Shown here in pieces: positions 8,489 to 16,411 of a stretch of DNA of 64,000 nt. Position numbers and translations under genes: made by a program. A model generated the notes under the pieces. That model saw nothing but the letters and a program-made list of their open reading frames with translations, had not been told where the DNA came from and ran no database searches. The first letter of the stretch is position 1, and each line of letters begins with the position of its first letter. This DNA is from UBA7672 sp041398245. Lineage in GTDB: Bacteria; Pseudomonadota; Alphaproteobacteria; Caulobacterales; Hyphomonadaceae. Location of the stretch: the NCBI GenBank assembly GCA_041398245.1, contig JAWKVC010000008.1, positions 110,496-174,495 of the forward strand, read 5' to 3'.

Positions 8489-9406
8489 TTACTGCGGCGG
8501 CGGCATTGCGCCCGGATTGGGCGGGCCGAAGGCCAGCAGTTCGATCTCGTAGATCACAGTCGAGTTCGGCGGGATACGGTCGGCGCTGTCCTCGCCATAG
8601 TTGATCTGCGCCGGAATACGCACCATCCAACGGTCGCCCGGGCGCATCAGCTTGACGGTTTCACGCCAGCCCGGCGTAAGGCCGGAGACCATGAACTCCT
8701 TCGGCTCGCCTTCCTGGAAGGTCGAGACGACGAGACTGGAATCGAGCTTCTCCTCGAATGTATCGCCGACCTGATAGTCGGGATCCTCGAGCCGTCCTTC
8801 GAAGTGCACCAGCACGATATCATTATCGGACGGCGAGCCGGCATCGGCCGGACCGGAGTCGATGACGCGGTATTCGAGACCGGAGGGCTGGCGGATGATG
8901 TCGGATGCGTCGGTCGGCCAGGGCAGCGCCTTGGGCCACGGATCGGGCATCACCTTGACGAGCTCGACCTGGAACATCAGGTCGGCATTGGGCGGGATCT
9001 GCACGCCGGCGCCGCGCTCGCCATAGCCTTGCGCCGCGGGAATCCAGAACATGAAATCATCGCCCGGCTGCATTTTCTGCAAGCCGGCCGTCCAGCCCGG
9101 GATCACGCCGTTGACCGGGAAGGTCGCGGTTTCGCCACGCTGGTAGGAGGAATCGAAGATGAGGCCATTCTTCGCGAGGCGACCCTCATAATTGACCTCA
9201 ACACGGTCGCGCGGCTGGGGGCTGGCGCCCTTGCCATCGCCCTTGCGCACGACGAAATACTCCGTGCCCTTTTCGAGCTTTTCGACGCCCGGACGGCCAT
9301 GATCCCACGGGCTGAGGGCGGCCCAGGGGTCTGCCGGGTCGACGTCAGCGCGACTGCAGGCGGCCAGCGCAAGAACGGCTGTCGCGGCCAGGGCCATGCG
9401 GATCAT
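8489..9406 (-). CDS. Lipoprotein with two FKBP-type peptidyl-prolyl isomerase domains
   Basis: Encodes 305 residues. A lipoprotein signal ends at LAAC (Cys17), so the mature protein is probably membrane-anchored in the periplasm. Two FKBP domains follow, about 45-155 and 170-290. Each has the VNYEGRL / VHFEGRL strand, a GLxPGW or VIPGW motif, and a terminal EVEL-like strand. FKBPs speed proline isomerisation during folding. The tandem arrangement in one lipoprotein is less common than a single domain. Domain 2 lacks some aromatic active-site residues, so it may serve in binding. The gene stands alone with the threonine dehydratase gene upstream on the same strand. Confidence 0.88.
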   Translation of the reverse strand: MIRMALAATAVLALAACSRADVDPADPWAALSPWDHGRPGVEKLEKGTEYFVVRKGDGKGASPQPRDRVEVNYEGRLAKNGLIFDSSYQRGETATFPVNGVIPGWTAGLQKMQPGDDFMFWIPAAQGYGERGAGVQIPPNADLMFQVELVKVMPDPWPKALPWPTDASDIIRQPSGLEYRVIDSGPADAGSPSDNDIVLVHFEGRLEDPDYQVGDTFEEKLDSSLVVSTFQEGEPKEFMVSGLTPGWRETVKLMRPGDRWMVRIPAQINYGEDSADRIPPNSTVIYEIELLAFGPPNPGAMPPPQ

Positions 9407-9535
9407 GGGCGAATCCCTCTGTTTTTCTTATCCCCGCCGGGGCTTTGCGAGCGGTGTTAGCATCGCTTGGCCCCCCGCGCGAGGGGCGCAAAGTCACGGC
9501 TTTTCGAGCATCGCAATAGCCTGAGCGCGGGGCGG

Positions 9536-10780
9536 TCAGTTCGTCCGCGGCGGGAACCCGGCCCTGGTCAGCGCATCGATGATTTCCTGCGTATGCAGGG
9601 CGTCGCGCGTCTCGATCGTGATGTCGAATTCCGCGCCCTTGGCCGGCACGTCGAGCGCCATACGATTGTGGCTGACCTCGATGATATTGCCGCCACTCTC
9701 GCCGATGACCGTCGCCACGGCGGCCAGCAGGCCCGGCTGGTCATTGCCGATGATGCGGATCGAGGTGATGCGCTTTTCGCGCACCAGCGAGCGGGTCAGC
9801 ACGCCGGCAAGAAGGCGCGTGTCGATATTGCCGCCCGAGAGGATCAGCACCACCTTGCGGTTGCGGAACAGATGCGGCTCGTCCAGCAGGGCGGCGAGGC
9901 CGGCCGCGCCTGCGCCCTCGGCGACGGTCTTTTCGACGGTCGCGAACAGGGTGACGGCGCGCTCCAGCGCGTCCTCGCCGACCACAATCACGCGCTCCAT
10001 CAGCTTGCGCAGGATCTCGGCGGTAAGACGACCGACCTTCTTGACCGCGATGCCCTCGGCGATGGTCGCCCCGCCGACTTTCGGCTCCTCGCCGCGAAGC
10101 TCGGCCGACAGGGAGGGATACATGGCCGGCTCAACGCCATAGATGGCGACGGCGGGCCGGCGCGACTTGATGGCCGTTGCGATGCCAGCGGAGAGGCCGC
10201 CGCCGCCGACCGGGATCACAACAGCATCGAAGTCATCCAGCTCTTCCATCACCTCAAGGCCGATGACGCCCTGCCCGGCGATGACGTGCTTGTCGTCGAA
10301 CGGATGAACAAAAGTCAGGCCATGCGCCTTCTCAAGCTCGCGCGCATGGGCGTCGGCCTCGGCGAGCGACTCGCCATGGATGATGACCTTCGCGCCGAAA
10401 TTGCGGGTGTGCTCGATCTTCACGAAGGGCGTGCCGCGCGGCATCACGATGGTCGCGGGAATGCCGAGGCGGGCGGCATGATAAGCGACGCCCTGCGCAT
10501 GGTTGCCGGCGGACATGGCGATGACGCCCGCGGCCTTTTCCGAGTTGGACAGCGACAGGAGCTTGTTGAGCGCACCGCGTTCCTTGAACGAGGCGGTAAA
10601 CTGCAGGTTCTCGAACTTGATCCAGACCTGCGCGCCGGTGATCTCGCTCAGCGTGCGTGAATAGCGTAGCGGCGTGCGCTCGATCTTGCCGGCGATCGCC
10701 TGCGCCGCCGCCTCGATGTCGGCCATGCTGACCGGCAGGGAGCTGGAGGCCTCTGCGGGTATGGCGGGCTTTGCGGTCAC
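9536..10780 (-). CDS. ilvA: Threonine ammonia-lyase with ACT domain
   Basis: Encodes 414 residues of a fold-type II PLP enzyme that deaminates threonine to 2-oxobutanoate, the first step to isoleucine or a catabolic step. The PLP lysine is K66 in TASFKERGALNK; the glycine-rich phosphate loop is PVGGGGLSAG and the SAGNHAQG motif is present. An ACT domain (about 335-410, IIGNDQPGLLAAVATVIGES) could allow allosteric control. The GTG at 10780 was preferred because GAAAGG precedes it at suitable distance; an internal ATG at residue 19 has no such site. It lies downstream of, and on the same strand as, the acyltransferase-like gene. Confidence 0.9.
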   Translation of the reverse strand: MTAKPAIPAEASSSLPVSMADIEAAAQAIAGKIERTPLRYSRTLSEITGAQVWIKFENLQFTASFKERGALNKLLSLSNSEKAAGVIAMSAGNHAQGVAYHAARLGIPATIVMPRGTPFVKIEHTRNFGAKVIIHGESLAEADAHARELEKAHGLTFVHPFDDKHVIAGQGVIGLEVMEELDDFDAVVIPVGGGGLSAGIATAIKSRRPAVAIYGVEPAMYPSLSAELRGEEPKVGGATIAEGIAVKKVGRLTAEILRKLMERVIVVGEDALERAVTLFATVEKTVAEGAGAAGLAALLDEPHLFRNRKVVLILSGGNIDTRLLAGVLTRSLVREKRITSIRIIGNDQPGLLAAVATVIGESGGNIIEVSHNRMALDVPAKGAEFDITIETRDALHTQEIIDALTRAGFPPRTN

Positions 10781-10848
10781 GGCGGCTGCCTTTCTGATCC
10801 GGAACTGCGGCGTCCCTATACCCTTATGGGCTGGGGCGGAAGCCCGGC

Positions 10849-11946
10849 TCAGGCCGCCTTGCGTGAAGGAACAGAAAGGCCGCGGGCGATATCGAGCCGG
10901 CGCATCGCCTTGGCAGGCCATTCGCGGGCCCGGCCTACGGGCAGGGTCTCGACCAGCGCGCGCATCTGGAACTGGGCCGCCTTGAACGCGGCCGCGAAGC
11001 CGGGGCGGCCGATGAAGCCCGCGCCGACGGGCCGTGCGTGCGTCGCGAGGCTTTCCTTGAAACGATAGTCACCGGGACCGAGGTCCATTTCGGTATAGCC
11101 GGCCTCGGACGTAGCGCGGATCGCCTCGATAAAGACGATGAGGCCGGGCGAGTATGCCGCGAACGTCTCGTCATGGGCGACGAACCAGGCATGCAGGGCG
11201 CGGCGCGCACGCAGGCAGAAGAGGATGGCTGCAGGCTTTCCCTTCACGCGCAGCACGAACAGGGCGCCGCCGAAATTCGGATCATCAGCAGGCCAGGCGA
11301 AGCTGTCGCGCACAATGCGGTCGATCCAGGCATGCTCGAAGATGTCGGTAACGCCAGTGCGGCGCATCTGCGCGCGTTTCCAGGCAAGCAGCGTCTCGAA
11401 AGCTGCATGATCGGTCGAGAAGGCCTCGAGCCCGACATCGCCGTCATGATCGCGTGTGAGTTTCGCGAGCTTCTTGCGCGTGCGGACGATCGTCTTGGAA
11501 CCAGTTGCAGCGCGCTGATCGCACCATGCCTGCCAGCCATCATCGAAGCGGACAACATGTCCGGCGTCATGCGCCAGCAGATGTTCGCCGACCGGATTGT
11601 TGGCGAGGCCTGCGGTGAAATCGATGCGGCCGACGCCGAGCGCGCGAACGGCAAGCGAGAGATCAACGCCTGCCGGGCCGATGAACGCCTGATAATCGCA
11701 GATCGGCCCGCCCGCGGGCATGGCGGCGTGACCGCCCGAGAGCTGCGCGGGCAGAAAGCCGATCGGCGCGCCGGCCTCATCGCGGAAGACAGCGACGCGA
11801 ACATCGCCGCGATGGCGGGCGACAAGGCGCGCCCAGTCGGGCGTCAAATAGGGGCTCGTCAGTTCGGGATCGGCGGTCACGATCGCGCGCCAGGCCGCAA
11901 CATCGCCGTCGTCAAGCTCGCTCGCAAGAACAGTGTCGACCCGCAT
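10849..11946 (-). CDS. GNAT-like acyltransferase of the CelD/BcsL type
   Basis: Encodes 365 residues with the layout of the CelD-type N-acyltransferase family: an N-domain with SPYLTPDWARLVARHRGDV, a basic middle segment (KTIVRTRKKLAKLTRDHD) and a C-terminal GNAT fold with LFVLRVKGKPAAILFCLRA and YSPGLIVFIEAI, then LGPGDYRFKESL. The last motif is the most diagnostic. Members are found in cellulose and exopolysaccharide gene sets, but no such genes adjoin it here. Start at 11946 gives the normal family N-terminus with GGAAAGG upstream; the open frame beyond it is not coding. Confidence 0.8.
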   Translation of the reverse strand: MRVDTVLASELDDGDVAAWRAIVTADPELTSPYLTPDWARLVARHRGDVRVAVFRDEAGAPIGFLPAQLSGGHAAMPAGGPICDYQAFIGPAGVDLSLAVRALGVGRIDFTAGLANNPVGEHLLAHDAGHVVRFDDGWQAWCDQRAATGSKTIVRTRKKLAKLTRDHDGDVGLEAFSTDHAAFETLLAWKRAQMRRTGVTDIFEHAWIDRIVRDSFAWPADDPNFGGALFVLRVKGKPAAILFCLRARRALHAWFVAHDETFAAYSPGLIVFIEAIRATSEAGYTEMDLGPGDYRFKESLATHARPVGAGFIGRPGFAAAFKAAQFQMRALVETLPVGRAREWPAKAMRRLDIARGLSVPSRKAA

Positions 11947-12090
11947 GGGCGGCGGCCTTTCCGGCGCTTTTCCCGGCGCCGAGCATCGCAGGAAGTGGGC
12001 ATTTTTTCGTGAATCCCGACCGGCGATTTTGATGGATTCCGCCGGCGGACGACGCGAGACTGCGCCAAACGCCTGCTCCGGGAGCCGCTT

Positions 12091-14106
12091 ATCCCAATAA
12101 CCTCGGACCGCCGCAGCCTTCTGCTTGCCAGCGCCGGACTGGCGGCCGGGTGCGTCGCTGCGCCGTGGACGCCGCCAGAGCCACGACCGTTTCGTGTTGT
12201 CGAACATGCGGCTGTGCCGATGCGCGACGGGATCAACCTGTCGGCGCGTCTATGGCTGCCGGAAGGAAAGCCCGCGCCAGCCGTTCTGGAATGCATTCCC
12301 TATCGCAAGCGCGATCTCTACCGCCCGTATGACGACATCTGGGGTGAGACGCTGGCGCGTACGGGCCTCGCTTTCGTGCGACTGGACGTGCGCGGATCGG
12401 GCGACTCACAAGGCGTGATGACGGATGAGTATTCCGAGGCCGAGCTGGATGATTGCGAGCAGGCGATCGCCTGGCTCGCCGCGCAGAACTGGTGCACGGG
12501 CGCCGTGGGGATGCGGGGCATTTCCTGGGGTGGGATCAACACGCTGCAGGTTGCGGCGCGGCGGCCGCCAGCGCTGAAGGCGATCATGCCGATGGCCGCC
12601 TGCGACCGGCGCTACACGGACGACGCTCACTATGTCGGCGGCGCGCTCGGGCTGACCAATTTCCAGTGGGGCGTCCTGTTCAAGAAAGTTATGGCCGGTC
12701 CGCCCGACCCTGCGGTCTCGGGTCCGGGCTGGCGCGAGGACTGGCGCAAGCGGCTGGAGGCGACCCCGCCCATCCTCGCAACCTGGCTGGAACACCAGCG
12801 TGAGGATGACTACTGGAAGCGCGGCTCGGTGTACGAAACGCCCGCTGCGATCAACATCCCCGCCTATTTCGTCAGCGGCTGGAGCGACACCTATTCCGAG
12901 CCGATCCTGCGCATGTTCGCGAACCATCGCGCGCCCGCCAAGGCGCTGATCGGCCCGTGGGGCCATACCTACCCCTTCGCGGCGGCGCAGGGGATCGACT
13001 GGGCGCATGAAGAAGTGCGCTGGTGGCGGCGCTGGCTGATGGGCGAGGCCACAGGCATCATGGATGAGCCCCGCTTGCGCCTGTTCATGCCGGAAGCGAC
13101 GGCCGCGCAAGGGGCACCAATACCGGGCCGGTGGATCGCGGACGAGGTCTGGCCGTTCAAGACGTCGACGCAACTCTATGTCCTGAACGCAAGTGGGCTG
13201 GACAAACGTGCGGCGCCAACGGCCGATATCATCCATCGCGACAAGGGCGTGGTTGGCACGACAAAGCCGGAATGGCTGGATCGCTTGCCGATCGAGCAGA
13301 GCCATGATGATGCGATGTGCGCCCTGTTCGATACGACGCCACTGGAGGCCGCGCTTGAGATCGCGGGCGCGCCCCAACTGACCTTGCAACTCGCCTCTGA
13401 CCAACCCGTAGCGAAAGTGTTCGTGCGGCTGTGCGAGGTGAAGCCGGATGGAAAGAGCTGGCTGGTCACCTGGGGCGCGCTCAACCTGACCCGGCGGGAC
13501 TCGATGGCGGCGCCTACACCGCTTGAAGCGGGGACGATCTACAGGGTGACGCTGAACCTGCGGGCGATCGCACACAGCTTCAGCGAAGGCTCACGCATCC
13601 GGCTGGCGATCTCCGAGGGCTTCTGGCCGATGCTGTGGCCATCGCCGGTTACGCCTTCCCTGCGCCTGCCCACCGGCGTTTCGACGCTCAGCCTGCCTGT
13701 GCGGCCACGCGAACGCATTCCGGCGCCCTTCCCTATCGCGAGCGTCGTCAACCCGGCCGATACGCCAACCTACGATCCTTTGGTCCCCGGCGCCGATGGG
13801 CGCATCGTGCAGAGACGTGAGACCCCGCCAAGCAGCTATCCGGTTGCAGGCGTCGGAACGGTGCTGACCTCCAGCGGCGAACTGTTGTGCGAGATGGTCG
13901 CTGGCGATCCGCTATCGTGCCGGTGGCGGCAGACATCATCCTCGGCGTGGAAACGCGGCGACTGGGACTGCGCGGTGGAGGCAAGTTACGACCTCACGGC
14001 GGACGCCTCCGCCTTCCATCTGGTGGAAACGCTTCGCGCGACCGCCGACGGCGAGGACATCTTCTCACGCACGCACGAGACGCGGATTCCGCGCGACCTG
14101 CTCTAG
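12091..14106 (+). CDS. CocE/NonD-family serine hydrolase, likely Tat-exported lipoprotein
   Basis: The alpha/beta-hydrolase domain has the nucleophile motif GISWGG (Ser about 104 counting from a GTG at 12214), GWSDTYSE with the Asp, and PWGHTYP with the His, followed by the jelly-roll C-domain of X-Pro dipeptidyl-peptidase-like proteins. Family members hydrolyse esters or acyl-peptides. The open frame extends upstream of the GTG through a clear Tat/lipoprotein signal, DRRSLLLASAGLAAGC, but no ATG, GTG or TTG precedes it after the stop at 12010. An ATC at 12091 sits 6 nt behind GGGAG and is the best candidate; ATA at 12097 is another. The GTG at 12214 would remove the signal. The gene converges on the YCII gene with a 4-bp overlap. 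Confidence 0.82.
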   Translation: MPITSDRRSLLLASAGLAAGCVAAPWTPPEPRPFRVVEHAAVPMRDGINLSARLWLPEGKPAPAVLECIPYRKRDLYRPYDDIWGETLARTGLAFVRLDVRGSGDSQGVMTDEYSEAELDDCEQAIAWLAAQNWCTGAVGMRGISWGGINTLQVAARRPPALKAIMPMAACDRRYTDDAHYVGGALGLTNFQWGVLFKKVMAGPPDPAVSGPGWREDWRKRLEATPPILATWLEHQREDDYWKRGSVYETPAAINIPAYFVSGWSDTYSEPILRMFANHRAPAKALIGPWGHTYPFAAAQGIDWAHEEVRWWRRWLMGEATGIMDEPRLRLFMPEATAAQGAPIPGRWIADEVWPFKTSTQLYVLNASGLDKRAAPTADIIHRDKGVVGTTKPEWLDRLPIEQSHDDAMCALFDTTPLEAALEIAGAPQLTLQLASDQPVAKVFVRLCEVKPDGKSWLVTWGALNLTRRDSMAAPTPLEAGTIYRVTLNLRAIAHSFSEGSRIRLAISEGFWPMLWPSPVTPSLRLPTGVSTLSLPVRPRERIPAPFPIASVVNPADTPTYDPLVPGADGRIVQRRETPPSSYPVAGVGTVLTSSGELLCEMVAGDPLSCRWRQTSSSAWKRGDWDCAVEASYDLTADASAFHLVETLRATADGEDIFSRTHETRIPRDLL

Positions 14107-14537
14107 GTCCGCTTCTGCGCTTCCATCTGCTCCATCTGTTTGTGCTCGATGGCGGCCGCTTCTTCGCCAAAATCGTCCGGGGCCCAGACCGGCCGGATCT
14201 CAACGAACTCGCCCGCCGGACACGGCGCCTGACGAGCCCAGGCGATGGCCTCGGCCAGGTTTGCCGCCTCGATGATCCAGTAGCCGCCGAGGACTTCCTT
14301 GGTCTCGGTGAACGGGCCGTCGTGCACGGTGGTCTTGCCGCCGCCTTGATAGCGGACGCGCGCGCCCATGCGGGTGGGCCGGAGTCCCTCCCCGCCCAAC
14401 ATGACGCCGGCGTCGATCATGCGCTGGTTGAAGGCCATCATGTCCTCCAGCAGCTTCTGGCCTTCGGGCCCCGGCGGCACGGGGTTGGTTTCGCTTTCGG
14501 CGGCGGGGCCGGGATACATCAGCATCACAAAGCGCAT
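14103..14537 (-). CDS. YCII-related (DGPF) domain protein
   Basis: Encodes 144 residues typical of the YCII/DGPF family: start MRFVMLMYPGP, a central HDGPFTETKEVLGGYWII, and AEAIAWARQAPCP. These small dimeric proteins are often found beside ECF sigma factors, but none is present here. Enzyme activity is unproven for most members. It is convergent with the CocE hydrolase gene and shares its last 4 bp with it. Confidence 0.88.
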   Translation of the reverse strand: MRFVMLMYPGPAAESETNPVPPGPEGQKLLEDMMAFNQRMIDAGVMLGGEGLRPTRMGARVRYQGGGKTTVHDGPFTETKEVLGGYWIIEAANLAEAIAWARQAPCPAGEFVEIRPVWAPDDFGEEAAAIEHKQMEQMEAQKRT

Positions 14538-14619
14538 GAGGGGCTATCTCCTTGTTCCTGGCCTAAGGACGGGCAGGACGGGGCCGATCCTACATTTTGC
14601 ACGCCATGTTCGGACACGG

Positions 14620-16248
14620 CTATTTCGGCGGCGTGATCCGGTAGATGGCGTTGGTGATGTCGGATGCGACATAGACCGACCCGTCCTTCTTCGAGACCGC
14701 GACGCCGGTGGTGGTGTAGGCCGGCAGGGTTCCCTCGGCGGCGGGGAGGCCCGTCTTGAGGCCTTCGGCTATGACCGTTTTCGAGCCGTCGGCGGGATCG
14801 AAGGCGATGACGCGGCCGGCGCCGGCCTCGGCGATGTAGACCTTGCCGTCAGCGCCGATATCGACGCCTTCGGGTCCGGCAAGGCCTTCGAGCACGCGGG
14901 CGATCTCGCCCGTCGCCAGATCAACCTTCGCGAGCGCGCCAGTCGCAGCGGGATTGGTCTCGGTGACGTAGAGCGCGCCATCGGCGGCCTCGACCATGGC
15001 GACCGGGAAGCTGAGGCCGGAGACCAGCGGGGCCTCCGGCGTTTCAGTCTCCGTCACCGGCCGGATGGCGCCGGTTGCGGCCTCAAGTGCGATGAGACGG
15101 CCGTCGGCAAGCTCGAGCGCATCGGTGGGCGCGACGAAGCCATGGTGCATGACCGCCTCGCCTGTCGCCCGGTCGATGACCTGCACCATGCCCGCCGCCC
15201 ACGAGGTGATGAGGATTTTCGACTTGCCGGCGCCAATGCCCAGCTGGTTGTCGGTTTCATCGCGATACATGCGCAGGGGATTGGTGATGGTTTTTGTCGC
15301 CGTATCGATAACGCGATAGGCGAAAACGTCGGCGACGTGAAGCTTTTCGCCTTCGGGGCCGTCGGTCAGGACAAGATCGGTCGGGGTCGCCAGAGGACCG
15401 CTGACGACGGTGCGTACGGCGCCATCGGGCTTCACTTCATAGACGGTCGCGTCCGCCATGTTGGAGACATAGATCGTGCCGTCCTTCGCGATGGCGAGGT
15501 TGTCGAGCGCGGGCGCCAGAGTCGCGATAACGGAGACCGCCCTGGTCTTCATATCGATGCGCTTGAGTTCGCCCGTCTTGGTGTCGACCGCATAGAGATT
15601 GCCATCGGGACCGAAATTGGCGGCGGCGGGAATCTCGAAGCCATCGGCGACAACCGTGTCGGCGCCCGTTTTCGGATCGATCTTCACGATGGCGTTCTTG
15701 AACCAGAGCGGGCCGTAGAGCATGCCGTCGGGCCCGACCTCGAAACCGTTGAAGCCGCCGAGATCCTGGCGGATGAGCCGCGCCGGATTGGCGCCGGTGA
15801 CGTCGGCCTCATAGAGCGCATCGCCGAGGAAGACCTGCGTGAAGTAGAGCCTGCCATCCGGCGTGAAGGCCAGCGAGTTGGAGCCCGGCAGGCCGGAGGA
15901 GATCAAGAGCGGCGACCCGCCCTTCTCCTGGATGAAGACCTTGCCGGTGAGATAGCCGGTCCACGCCATCTCGCCATTGGGACCGAAGGCGATGTCGTCC
16001 GCCATGCCATCCGGCGGGCCGATGCGTTCGGTGACCTCGCCGGTTGAGGGGTTCACAGCGTAGATGGCCTGCCCCACCACGCTGCCGGCAAGGACGGTTC
16101 CGTCCTCCTCCACCGCCAGCCCATGCAGACCGTGGAAGGGCGATGGGCCGATGAATTCGGTGACCACCCATGCAGCGGGCGCCGAAGCCTCGCCGCCGCA
16201 GGCGGCCAGCACGAGCATGGAAGCAGCACAGAGCGTCCGGACCATCAT
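14620..16248 (-). CDS. Beta-propeller (SMP-30/NHL-like) lipoprotein
   Basis: Encodes 542 residues. A lipoprotein signal ends at LAAC (Cys17). The rest is a run of repeated blades with motifs such as GPDGMLYGP, GPDGNLYAVD, AKDGTIYVSN and GADGKVYIAE, typical of SMP-30/gluconolactonase and NHL propellers. It should sit in the periplasm or outer membrane. Lactonase activity would need the metal-binding Glu/Asn/Asp set, which I could not confirm, so the role is unknown. The start at 16248 (one of two adjacent ATGs) follows GGGGATGAA. The copper-monooxygenase-like gene lies upstream on the same strand behind its own terminator. Confidence 0.8.
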   Translation of the reverse strand: MMVRTLCAASMLVLAACGGEASAPAAWVVTEFIGPSPFHGLHGLAVEEDGTVLAGSVVGQAIYAVNPSTGEVTERIGPPDGMADDIAFGPNGEMAWTGYLTGKVFIQEKGGSPLLISSGLPGSNSLAFTPDGRLYFTQVFLGDALYEADVTGANPARLIRQDLGGFNGFEVGPDGMLYGPLWFKNAIVKIDPKTGADTVVADGFEIPAAANFGPDGNLYAVDTKTGELKRIDMKTRAVSVIATLAPALDNLAIAKDGTIYVSNMADATVYEVKPDGAVRTVVSGPLATPTDLVLTDGPEGEKLHVADVFAYRVIDTATKTITNPLRMYRDETDNQLGIGAGKSKILITSWAAGMVQVIDRATGEAVMHHGFVAPTDALELADGRLIALEAATGAIRPVTETETPEAPLVSGLSFPVAMVEAADGALYVTETNPAATGALAKVDLATGEIARVLEGLAGPEGVDIGADGKVYIAEAGAGRVIAFDPADGSKTVIAEGLKTGLPAAEGTLPAYTTTGVAVSKKDGSVYVASDITNAIYRITPPK

Positions 16249-16350
16249 TTCATCCCCACGGTGTTGTTGTGGGGGAGAACCTAGCGGCGGGAACGGCCCT
16301 GACCAGACGGGCCGTAGGGTCAATTCCGGCAGATCAAGGCAAAGGGATCA

Positions 16351-16385
16351 AAAGCAAACGCCCCGGCCTTTGTGGGGCCGGGGCG
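16351..16385 (-). terminator. Rho-independent terminator of the redox lipoprotein gene
   Basis: A perfect 10-bp stem (16359-16368 with 16376-16385, 7-nt loop) is followed on the minus strand by TTTGCTTTT. It starts 26 bp beyond the stop codon of the gene at 16412. Confidence 0.8.
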
Positions 16386-16411
16386 CTGCAGTCTATCGAA
16401 CAATGCTGAGA

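Noticed and set aside
14368..16047. 559-codon plus-strand open frame
   Set aside because: Runs antisense to the beta-propeller lipoprotein, whose repeated blades and signal peptide are convincing.
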